Of a stretch of 64,000 nucleotides of DNA, positions 1 to 6,837 are shown in pieces. Position numbers and translations under genes: made by a program. Under the pieces are notes generated by a model, which did not search any database, had not been told where the DNA came from, and saw only the letters and a program-made list of their open reading frames with translations. The stretch comes from JAQBVV01 sp965249205. Lineage in GTDB: Bacteria; Acidobacteriota; Vicinamibacteria; Vicinamibacterales; UBA2999. The stretch is taken from NCBI GenBank assembly GCA_965249205.1, contig CBDFLL010000006.1, positions 186,001 through 250,000 of the forward strand, given 5' to 3'. Each line of letters starts with the position of its first letter. The stretch's first letter is position 1.

Positions 1-301
1 GTGTCGCACCCTGTTCGCGGGCACGTGCCGCGGCCGCGAGCGTCTCGTCGACGTCCAGCAGGGGCGTCGCGCCGACGTCCGTCGTGTACTTCGCCGACTG
101 CGGGCAGTACGCGCAGTCTTCCGGACATGCGCCGGTCTTGATGCTGAGCAGCACGCATCCCTGCACTTCGTTCGGGAGGTGGCACGCACGGTGCGCCTGC
201 TGAGCCCGCAGGAGCAGGTCGAGCAGGGGGGCCGTGTAAATCGACTCGATCTCCGGGAGGGACCAATCGTGCCGAGTTGACACATGCGTGAGTGTGTTCA
301 T
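1..301 (-). CDS. bioB: Biotin synthase, N-terminal part (cut by window edge)
   Basis: Radical SAM enzyme that inserts sulfur into dethiobiotin to make biotin. The visible ~100 residues start at an ATG (complement of 299-301), read MNTLTHVS, and contain the radical-SAM cysteine motif CPEDCAYC followed by PQSAKY, which is diagnostic of BioB. The opening stretch about an alpha-helix with HRACHLPNEVQ and LLSIKTGACPEDC also follows the family. The C-terminal two thirds lie left of base 1. It is followed on the same strand by nothing in the window; thrH lies upstream on the same strand after a 93-base gap. Confidence 0.93.
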   Translation of the reverse strand, partial: MNTLTHVSTRHDWSLPEIESIYTAPLLDLLLRAQQAHRACHLPNEVQGCVLLSIKTGACPEDCAYCPQSAKYTTDVGATPLLDVDETLAAAARAREQGAT

Positions 302-394
302 GGCGACCGCACGATCATAGCTGACTGTCCCGGTGGATCAGTGAATCCAGTTTGCTTCTTACCGGTTTCGGCGGTTGCGGGACTTGGCGATCTT

Positions 395-1012
395 TTAAAG
401 AGGGATATCCCGATTGCTCGCCTGCACAAATGCCCGCCTGAGGGCGTCGTAGCTATGCACGGCAGGGTACTGGGGGAATTTCACAGTCACGTTGTCCGGT
501 GCCTTAAACAGGATTCCCGCGTCGGCTTCCTCGAGCATGCTCGTATCGTTGTAAGAGTCGCCAGCGGCGATGACCCGAAAATTCAGTTCACGAAAGGCCT
601 TGACACACTGCCGTTTCGGATCTTTCTGGCGCAACGTGTAGTCGGCAACCTTGCCGGCGCTGTCGACCACGAGCCGGTGACACAACAGCGTTGGCCAGTC
701 GAGTTGCCGCATGAGCGGCTGTGAAAACTCATAGAACGTGTCGGACAGGACGACGACTTGAAAGCGTTCGTGCATCCACCCCAGGAAGTCCGTTGCGCCG
801 TCCAGGGGCCGCATGTTCGCGACAGCCGCCTGTATCTCTGCCAGACCGAGCCCGTGCTCATCAAGGAGGCGTAGGCGCTGCTGCATCAGCACGTCATAAT
901 CGGCAACGTCTCTGGTGGTTGCCTTCAGTGCGTCGATGCCGGTGATCTGCGCGAATTCCATCCAGATCTCCGGTACGAGCACGCCTTCCAGATCAAGACA
1001 CGCGATTTCCAC
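395..1012 (-). CDS. thrH: ThrH: phosphoserine/homoserine phosphotransferase
   Basis: HAD-superfamily enzyme of 205 aa. Pseudomonas ThrH dephosphorylates phosphoserine and can pass the phosphate to homoserine. The N-terminus MEIACLDLEGVLVPEIW carries the HAD nucleophile motif DLEG; SDTFYEFSQPL, RQKDPKRQ and AAGDSYNDT follow the family almost residue for residue, and the length equals that of known ThrH. It lies about 2 kb from hom and thrC, and no homoserine kinase gene (thrB) is seen between them, so ThrH may supply homoserine phosphate for threonine synthesis here. That role is inference from neighbourhood; the family call is very firm. Confidence 0.95.
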   Translation of the reverse strand: MEIACLDLEGVLVPEIWMEFAQITGIDALKATTRDVADYDVLMQQRLRLLDEHGLGLAEIQAAVANMRPLDGATDFLGWMHERFQVVVLSDTFYEFSQPLMRQLDWPTLLCHRLVVDSAGKVADYTLRQKDPKRQCVKAFRELNFRVIAAGDSYNDTSMLEEADAGILFKAPDNVTVKFPQYPAVHSYDALRRAFVQASNRDIPL

Positions 1013-1105
1013 TCACAACTCCCTGTTCTTTTCTGATGCCGGGCACACACGGGGCGGTCCACGGTCAGGACACACCTTGCGGCCGGCAACCGCTTCCCGC
1101 AACGA

Positions 1106-2152
1106 TCATAGCGGGGCTGGTTCCTGCTGCGTGAGGCAGTGCAGCGCACCAAGACCCCAGACCAGGTCCACGGCGTGGATGCCGACGATCTGGCGTGCCG
1201 GCATGAGGGTGGACAGCGTCGTCAGGGCCACGCGGTCGTTGGGGTCGTTAAATGTTGGCACCAGCACGACGCCGTTGGCGATATAGAAGTTCGCGTAGCT
1301 GGCGGGCAGCCGCTCGCCGTTCATGAACACGGGTCGCGGAAACGGCAGCTTGACGATCGTGAGCGGACCGCCGTCGACGTCGCCCGCCGCGGTCTCGAGT
1401 CGGCGCAGGTTGTCCATCGACCGTTGATGATTCCCGTCGCTCGGATCCTCTTCGACGGCGACGACCACAGTGTCGGCGCTCACAAATCGCGCCACGTCGT
1501 CGACGTGCCCGTGCGTATCGTCACCGAGGCACCCCTCTCCGAGCCAGATCGTCCGGGTGATACCCAGCCACTCGTGGAAGATGCGCTCGTAGTCGGCGCC
1601 GTTGAAGCCCGGATTCCGGACTTGGGTGTCGGAGAGCAGCCATTCCTCCGTGACAAGCAGGAGTCCCTGCCCGTTGACGTCGATGCCGCCACCTTCAAGC
1701 ACGATGCGCGCGCGGGTGTCAGGAAGACACGGTTCTTCACGGTGTAGGCCAGTAAGTCGCGAGATCGCGGGTCCCACGCGGGCATCCTGTTGCCAGTTGC
1801 TGTACTTTGCCCACCCGTTAAATGCCCAATCCAGAAGGGCCACGTGTCCCTGGGGATCGATCACGCCGGTGGGGGCGGAATCTCGCAGCCAGCCGCGATC
1901 GTGAGGCACCTCGTGAAGCGTGACCCGGTCGCGGCGCACCGCGTGCGCATCCAGTACGGCGCGGGCGCGCCCGGCGATGTCACGGCTGTGGCACAGGACG
2001 TTGACGGTCTCGTGGTCGGCGAGGACGCGAATGATTTCCGCGTAGACCCACGGAATCGCCTCAAACTTTCCGGGCCAGTCGGGCTCGTGGTGCGGCCAGG
2101 CAGCCCAGGTCGCGCGGTGCTGCTCCCATTCGGCGGGCATCCGAAACGTCAT
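1106..2152 (-). CDS. aguA: Agmatine deiminase
   Basis: Cytoplasmic guanidino-group hydrolase (PAD_porph family) that converts agmatine to N-carbamoylputrescine and ammonia. The 348-aa protein has the expected length. Visible motifs: MPAEWEQHRATWAAWPH at the N-terminus, GWLRDSAPT, LEGGGIDVNGQG, DDTHGHVDDVARF (catalytic His/Asp) and the C-terminal GLGALHCLTQQ containing the catalytic Cys near residue 340. It lies 31 bases downstream of aguB on the same strand, so the two steps of agmatine to putrescine form one transcription unit. Confidence 0.94.
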   Translation of the reverse strand: MTFRMPAEWEQHRATWAAWPHHEPDWPGKFEAIPWVYAEIIRVLADHETVNVLCHSRDIAGRARAVLDAHAVRRDRVTLHEVPHDRGWLRDSAPTGVIDPQGHVALLDWAFNGWAKYSNWQQDARVGPAISRLTGLHREEPCLPDTRARIVLEGGGIDVNGQGLLLVTEEWLLSDTQVRNPGFNGADYERIFHEWLGITRTIWLGEGCLGDDTHGHVDDVARFVSADTVVVAVEEDPSDGNHQRSMDNLRRLETAAGDVDGGPLTIVKLPFPRPVFMNGERLPASYANFYIANGVVLVPTFNDPNDRVALTTLSTLMPARQIVGIHAVDLVWGLGALHCLTQQEPAPL

Positions 2153-2183
2153 GGGAGAGCCCGCAGCCGACTCTTGACGCGCA

Positions 2184-3059
2184 CTACTCGCCCAGATACC
2201 GATTCAGGATCGGTCCGTAGGCATCGACGCGCCGGTCGCGGAGGAAGGGCCAGTTGCGACGCACGGTTTCGATCAGCGCCGGGTCGCACGGCGCCACGAG
2301 GATCGCTTCGTCCTGGTCTGCCTCCACCACGTAGCGGCCGAACGGATCCGCAATGAAGGAGTGGCCGAAGAAGGTAATGCCGTCGGTGCCCGGTTCGTCC
2401 TCGTGTCCGATGCGGTTGGGCGATGCGACATAGACGCCGTTGGCGATCGCGTGCGCGCGCTGGACCGTGCGCCACGCGTCGACTTGCGCCTGTCCCCATT
2501 CGTCCCGCTCGGTCGGATGCCAGCCGATCGCGGTGGGGTAGAAGAGCACCTGCGCGCCCATGAGGCTCGCGATGCGCGCGGCTTCCGGGTACCACTGATC
2601 CCAGCAGATCAGGACGCCGATCGTGGCGTAACGAGTCTTCCACACCGTGAACCCGGTTCGGTCGCCCGGCGTGAAGTAATACTTCTCGTGGAACAGCGGA
2701 TCGTCCGGGATGTGCATTTTCCGGTAGACGCCAAGCAGGCTCCCGTCCGCGTCGATGATAGCGGCGGAGTTTCGATAGATGCCGGCCGCCTGGCGCTCGA
2801 AGATCGGGACCACGAGCACGATGGCGAGCTCGCGCGCGATTTCCTGCATCGTCGCGGTGGTGGGCCCTGGAATAGATTCGGCGAGATCGAACCGCTCTGC
2901 CTGCTGCGACTTACAGAAGTAGGGGGCGTGAAACAGTTCCTTCAGGCAGATGATCTGCGCGCCGCGACGTACCGCCTCTCGAACGAGCCGCTCGGCTCGC
3001 TGAAGGTTGGCCCGCGCGTCCACGTCGGCGCGATCTTGCACGATCCCAATCGTGAACAT
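2184..3059 (-). CDS. aguB: N-carbamoylputrescine amidase
   Basis: Nitrilase-superfamily C-N hydrolase that releases putrescine, CO2 and ammonia from N-carbamoylputrescine. The catalytic triad is visible: E41 in CLKELFHAPYF, K114 in YRKMHIPDD, and C152 in LICWDQWYPEAAR. DAWRTVQRAHAIANG and the C-terminal RRNWPFLRDRR are also AguB-like. 291 aa is the usual length. It is the first gene of the aguB-aguA pair and is divergent from hom, with only about 30 bases between the two starts, so the promoters must overlap. Confidence 0.94.
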   Translation of the reverse strand: MFTIGIVQDRADVDARANLQRAERLVREAVRRGAQIICLKELFHAPYFCKSQQAERFDLAESIPGPTTATMQEIARELAIVLVVPIFERQAAGIYRNSAAIIDADGSLLGVYRKMHIPDDPLFHEKYYFTPGDRTGFTVWKTRYATIGVLICWDQWYPEAARIASLMGAQVLFYPTAIGWHPTERDEWGQAQVDAWRTVQRAHAIANGVYVASPNRIGHEDEPGTDGITFFGHSFIADPFGRYVVEADQDEAILVAPCDPALIETVRRNWPFLRDRRVDAYGPILNRYLGE

Positions 3060-3091
3060 GTAGCCCTATGCTAGCCTTGCTGAATCGAAGG

Positions 3092-4363
3092 ATGAAAACA
3101 AAACCGCTCTCTGTCGCGCTGCTCGGTTTCGGTACCGTCGGCGGGTCTGTCGCTCGAATTGTGAGTGAGCGTCCCGAGTTAGGCGACCGTATCCAGCTTA
3201 CGCACATCTTCAACCGCGGTGTCGCGCGCAAGCGCGTTGACTGGGTCTCTTCGTCAGTGACGTGGACAGAGGACTTCGACGCATTGCTTGCGTCCCGACC
3301 CGATGTGATCGTCGAGGTGGTCGGCGGCGTCGATCCGGCAGGCGACTGGGTGCGCCGAGCCCTCCAGCAGGGCATCGCGGTGGTCACCGCCAACAAGATG
3401 CTGCTGGCGGCGCACGGACCCGAACTGCTGCATCTCGCGGTGACGCACGAGACACAGCTCCGCTTTGAGGCGGCGGTCGCCGGCGGTGTGCCGCTCATCC
3501 ATGGCGTGCGCGAGGGGCTCGCGGGAGATCAGCTACTGCGTGTCGCCGGCATCCTCAATGGCACGTCGAACTATGTGCTCAGCACGATGTCTTCCGGCGA
3601 TCAGTCGATGGCCGACGTGATGGTCGAGGCGCGTCGCCTTGGGTACGCAGAGGCGGACCCGAGCGCGGACGTTGACGGCGACGATGCTGGCGCGAAGCTC
3701 GTCGTCCTGGCGGGTATTGCGTTCCGGCGCCACTTGCAGCTGGCCGACATTCCAAGACATTCGATCCGCCCCATTTCTGCCGCCGACTTCCGCTACGCCA
3801 GTCGGCTAGGCTGCACGATTCGGCAGGTGGCGACGGTAGAGGCCAAGGGCGATGGGTTCCATGCCTTGGTCGGGCCGGCGCTCGTGCTGAGAGGTTCCAA
3901 CTTCGGCCTAAACATGGGCGCCAATAACATCGTCACCGTTGCCGGTCATTACGGTGGCGAGGACAGTTTCAGTGGGGCTGGGGCCGGCGGACCGGCGACG
4001 GCCGTGGCGGTTGTGTCGGATCTGCTGTCGCTCACCCAGCGTGAGCGCGATCAGGGCGAGGAATGGCTGCCCGCGCCGGTGGTGCCGCCGCCAGCCAGGC
4101 CCTACTACGTGCGTTTCGTCGTAAAGGACCGCCCGGGCGTCTTGTCGTCGATCGCGGCGTCGCTGGCCGGTCAGGGCATTAATCTGGACGCCGTGCTACA
4201 GGAGCCGGGCTATCCCAAGGATGCCCTGCCGTTTGTGATCACTGTCGAGCCCTGCCAGGAAGCGGCACTGGCAGCGGCACTACAGGATATTTCGGTCGCC
4301 GACTTCCACGCTGAGCCACCGCTGGCGCTCCCGATGCTCTTGGGCGAAGACCCGCGAACGTGA
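3092..4363 (+). CDS. hom: Homoserine dehydrogenase with C-terminal ACT domain
   Basis: NAD(P)-dependent reduction of aspartate semialdehyde to homoserine, at the branch to threonine and methionine. The protein has a Rossmann GFGTVGGSV motif at about residues 10-18, a catalytic region with LNGTSNYVLSTM and GYAEADPSADVDG, and a C-terminal ACT domain (DRPGVLSSIAASLAGQGINL and beyond), which usually mediates threonine feedback inhibition. I chose the ATG at 3092 because the protein then opens MKTKPLSVALLGFG like relatives; an in-frame ATG at 3068 would add eight residues but leave almost no room for a promoter. thrC follows after 128 bases. Confidence 0.94.
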   Translation: MKTKPLSVALLGFGTVGGSVARIVSERPELGDRIQLTHIFNRGVARKRVDWVSSSVTWTEDFDALLASRPDVIVEVVGGVDPAGDWVRRALQQGIAVVTANKMLLAAHGPELLHLAVTHETQLRFEAAVAGGVPLIHGVREGLAGDQLLRVAGILNGTSNYVLSTMSSGDQSMADVMVEARRLGYAEADPSADVDGDDAGAKLVVLAGIAFRRHLQLADIPRHSIRPISAADFRYASRLGCTIRQVATVEAKGDGFHALVGPALVLRGSNFGLNMGANNIVTVAGHYGGEDSFSGAGAGGPATAVAVVSDLLSLTQRERDQGEEWLPAPVVPPPARPYYVRFVVKDRPGVLSSIAASLAGQGINLDAVLQEPGYPKDALPFVITVEPCQEAALAAALQDISVADFHAEPPLALPMLLGEDPRT

Positions 4364-4491
4364 TATCTTTTTTGATTCGTGTCACTTAACCGTATTAGCT
4401 CCTCTTCGGCTGGCGGCCTGCAGGGGTCGGCACGCGTCACCGAACTCGGCGATTGGCCGGAGGCGCGCGCCTCGGCCCATGAGGGCCTGCG

Positions 4492-5751
4492 ATGAAGTTC
4501 GTCACGGGCTTGACCTGCCACCTGTGTGGGGCCACCTATCCAGCCGAGGCGTTATGGGTCTGTGGCGAGTGTCTCGGTCCCCTCGAAGTCTCCTACGACT
4601 ACGAGGCCGTGCGCGGCGCCGTCAGTCGCAGCCTGATCGAATCGCGTCCACACTCCCTGTGGCGTTACCAGGAGCTGCTTCCCGTCGAGGAGCCTCGGAC
4701 CGGATTTCACTCGGGTTTCACGCCGCTGGTTCGGGCGACCCGTCTGGCGCGTGAACTCGGGATCGATGAGCTCTACATCAAGGATGATTCGGTCAATCAT
4801 CCGACATTTTCGTACAAAGACCGGGTTGTGTCGGTCGCTGCCACACGTGCAGTCGAGCTGGGGTTCAAGGTGTTCGGTTGCGCGTCGACGGGAAACCTGG
4901 CGGGAAGCGTCGCCGCCCACGCCGCACGTCTTGGACTGCCGTGTTACGTCTTCATTCCCAACGACCTGGAGCCGGCCAAGATTCTTGGCGCGGCGATTTA
5001 CGAGCCTCACGTGGTGGCGGTCGAGGGCAACTACGACGACGTGAACCGGCTGTGTACGCAGATCGCCGATCGGTACGGATGGGGCTTTGCCAATATCAAT
5101 TTGCGCTCCTATTACGCGGAGGGTGCAAAGACGATGGGCTTCGAGATCGCCGAACAGCTCGGGTGGCGTTTTCCCGACCACGTGGTGTCGCCGGTCGCGG
5201 GCGGCACGCTGCTGCCCCGCATCTTCAAGGGCCTGAGCGAGTTGAGAGAGGTAGGCCTCGTCCGTGGTCAGCTGCCGAAGATTCATGCGGCGCAGCCGTC
5301 TGGCTCGGCACCCGTCATCAAGGCGATTGACGCCGGGCTGGAGTTTCCCGAGCCGGTCAAGCCGGACACGATTGCCAAGTCGCTGGCGATCGGTAATCCG
5401 GCGGACGGGTTCCAGGTGGTGAGGGTGGTGAAGGAGACCGGTGGCGCGGGCGCCATGGTGACCGACGAGGAGATCCTGGACGCTGTCCAGCTCTTGGCCA
5501 GGACCGAGGGCATCTTCACGGAAGCTGCCGGTGGCACAACGCTGGCGGCCACCCGGGCCCTTATCGGTCGCGGCGTGATCAAGCCCGACCAGTCGGTGGT
5601 CGTCTGCATTACCGGTAACGGGTACAAGACGGCCGAGGTGATGTTTGATCGGGTGGCACCGGCGACGCAGATCGGCCGGAGCCTGTCCGACTTCGAGCGG
5701 ACCATCGGCACCAAGATCGGCGTCCCGGCTGCTGAGGTGGCTCCTGCCTGA
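4492..5751 (+). CDS. thrC: Threonine synthase with N-terminal zinc ribbon
   Basis: PLP enzyme that converts O-phosphohomoserine to threonine. 419 aa. Residues 9-27 form a rubredoxin-like zinc ribbon (C9, C12, C24, C27), seen in one threonine synthase branch. The PLP-binding lysine is K109 in HPTFSYKDR; the phosphate loop CASTGNLAGSVAAH and the C-terminal VCITGNGYKT are typical. It probably shares a transcript with hom. The 128-base gap between them contains no structure I recognise. The next transcription unit starts about 50 bases beyond the stop codon. Confidence 0.94.
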   Translation: MKFVTGLTCHLCGATYPAEALWVCGECLGPLEVSYDYEAVRGAVSRSLIESRPHSLWRYQELLPVEEPRTGFHSGFTPLVRATRLARELGIDELYIKDDSVNHPTFSYKDRVVSVAATRAVELGFKVFGCASTGNLAGSVAAHAARLGLPCYVFIPNDLEPAKILGAAIYEPHVVAVEGNYDDVNRLCTQIADRYGWGFANINLRSYYAEGAKTMGFEIAEQLGWRFPDHVVSPVAGGTLLPRIFKGLSELREVGLVRGQLPKIHAAQPSGSAPVIKAIDAGLEFPEPVKPDTIAKSLAIGNPADGFQVVRVVKETGGAGAMVTDEEILDAVQLLARTEGIFTEAAGGTTLAATRALIGRGVIKPDQSVVVCITGNGYKTAEVMFDRVAPATQIGRSLSDFERTIGTKIGVPAAEVAPA

Positions 5752-5801
5752 GCGCGCGCGCTGAGCCCGGGTGTGGTGCGCTGCTGGAGAGCTGGTCTCG
5801 T

Positions 5802-5831
5802 TTGACCTTGTTCGGCCGTCGGCGATAGAAT
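5802..5831 (+). promoter_or_regulatory. Promoter of the cysteine leader and cobA-sir unit
   Basis: The -35 box TTGACC (5802-5807), an 18-base spacer and the -10 box TAGAAT (5826-5831) make a good housekeeping-sigma promoter in the gap after thrC. Predicted transcription start is near 5838, only about three bases before the GTG of the leader peptide, so the leader mRNA would be nearly leaderless. Confidence 0.7.
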
Positions 5832-5840
5832 CGCGGTACG

Positions 5841-5930
5841 GTGGTGTCCGACATCAGCAGAGCGAGCGCACGCGCGTGTTGTTGCACGGTGACCTTGTGT
5901 CCCGGCACTCTCGGTCCGCCGCGTGGGTAG
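5841..5930 (+). CDS. Putative cysteine-sensing leader peptide (29 codons)
   Basis: A small open frame beginning GTG GTG TCC at 5841, about three bases after the predicted transcript start and with no Shine-Dalgarno, and ending at TAG 5928-5930. It has three consecutive cysteine codons TGT TGT TGC (5877-5885) and a fourth (5898-5900). The remaining codons spell an unremarkable Ser/Arg/Ala/Pro-rich peptide, so the peptide itself probably has no function. It lies directly upstream of mutually exclusive RNA hairpins and the siroheme and sulfite reductase genes, whose end product is sulfide for cysteine. Polycysteine leaderless leader ORFs acting as cysteine attenuators are known in mycobacteria; equivalence here is inference. 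Confidence 0.6.
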   Translation: MVSDISRASARACCCTVTLCPGTLGPPRG

Positions 5931-5978
5931 CGAGTTTAGAACCCCGCCACACGCAGACGTATCGAGAGCCCGGGACAC
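5897..5978 (+). promoter_or_regulatory. Antiterminator hairpin of the cysteine attenuator
   Basis: Bases 5897-5913 (GTGTCCCGGCACTCTCG) can pair with 5963-5978 (CGAGAGCCCGGGACAC): nine pairs, a small internal loop, then six more pairs. The downstream arm contains the whole 5' arm of the terminator at 5969-5988, so the two structures cannot coexist. The upstream arm begins about 12 bases after the third Cys codon, where a ribosome stalled for cysteinyl-tRNA would just leave it free. The pairing is seen in sequence; the switching model is inference. Confidence 0.65.
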
Positions 5979-5995
5979 GAATCCCGGGTTTTTTT
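5969..5995 (+). terminator. Intrinsic terminator in the cobA-sir leader
   Basis: A perfect seven-pair stem CCCGGGA (5969-5975) / TCCCGGG (5982-5988) with loop CACGAA and a run of seven T (5989-5995). It sits about 60 bases before the cobA start and about 130 bases after the promoter, so it would terminate leader transcripts unless the antiterminator forms. Confidence 0.85.
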
Positions 5996-6057
5996 GTGGT
6001 GACGATGTTTCCAGACTTCCCGAGTCTTTCGTTGGATCGTGTCGTCAGAGGACGCGC

Positions 6058-6837
6058 GTGCCGGTGATGACAGGGCGTGTCTCGTTGGTTGGCGCCGGGC
6101 CTGGCGATCCTGATCTCTGGACGGTGGGTGGCGTCCGCCGCTTGCAGGAGGCCGACCTGGTGCTCTACGACGCTCTGGTCGACGTCGGTGCCTTGCGGCG
6201 TGTGACCAAGGCGCAGTGCTTCTGCGTCGGCAAGCGAGCCCGCCAGGACAGCGTTCCCCAGGCGACGATCCATCGTTTGATGATTCGTGCCGCGAAGCAG
6301 GGCAAGCAAGTCGTCCGCCTGAAAGGAGGCGACCCGTTCGTCTTCGGGCGAGGTGGCGAGGAGGCGCTTGCGCTGGCCATCGCCGGGGTGCCGTTCGAGG
6401 TCGTGCCTGGAGTCACGACAGCCGTAGCCGCCGCGGAGCTGGCGGGAATCCCGGTCACGCATCGGGGCGTAGCATCGGCATTTCTCGTGCTGGCGGGCCA
6501 CACATCGGATGCGGTCGATCACACGCTACGGTCGGTACGGCCCAATACCGTCTCGATGGTGATGATGATGGGCGTGAGCTCGCGTGGGGATCTGGCGTCG
6601 AGGCTGATGGCGCATGGGTGGTCGGCTGACACGCCGGCAGCCATCGTGTGCGCGGCGTCGACGCCGGACGCCTGGACATGGACCGGGGCGCTGGCGCAAC
6701 TTGGCGCGGCGGCGCCTCCTGTCGGTCTTGCTGGCGTACTGGTTGTTGGAGAGGTCGTGAGGTTACGTGAGGTACTGTCCGAGGCATCCAGACAGGAACA
6801 GGCTGGCAATGAGGTGAGTTATGGCCGTAGGGGATGA
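6058..6837 (+). CDS. cobA: Uroporphyrinogen-III C-methyltransferase
   Basis: SAM-dependent double methylation of uroporphyrinogen III to precorrin-2, the first step to siroheme, the cofactor of the sulfite reductase encoded next. The protein has the SUMT signatures VSLVGAGPGDPDL near the N-terminus, VVRLKGGDPFVFGRGGEE, PGVTTAVAAAELAGIPVTHR and the MMMG region. The start is chosen as GTG 6058 because AGAGGA lies five bases upstream; GTG 6064 and ATG 6067 are in-frame alternatives. Any longer frame would read through the leader terminator and is not credible. No CysG-type oxidase/chelatase domain is fused. The 3' end overlaps sir by 17 bases. Confidence 0.92.
   Translation: MPVMTGRVSLVGAGPGDPDLWTVGGVRRLQEADLVLYDALVDVGALRRVTKAQCFCVGKRARQDSVPQATIHRLMIRAAKQGKQVVRLKGGDPFVFGRGGEEALALAIAGVPFEVVPGVTTAVAAAELAGIPVTHRGVASAFLVLAGHTSDAVDHTLRSVRPNTVSMVMMMGVSSRGDLASRLMAHGWSADTPAAIVCAASTPDAWTWTGALAQLGAAAPPVGLAGVLVVGEVVRLREVLSEASRQEQAGNEVSYGRRG

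Noticed and set aside
4364..4491. Possible riboswitch before thrC
   Set aside because: No conserved aptamer (SAM, lysine, cobalamin) or terminator could be recognised in the gap.
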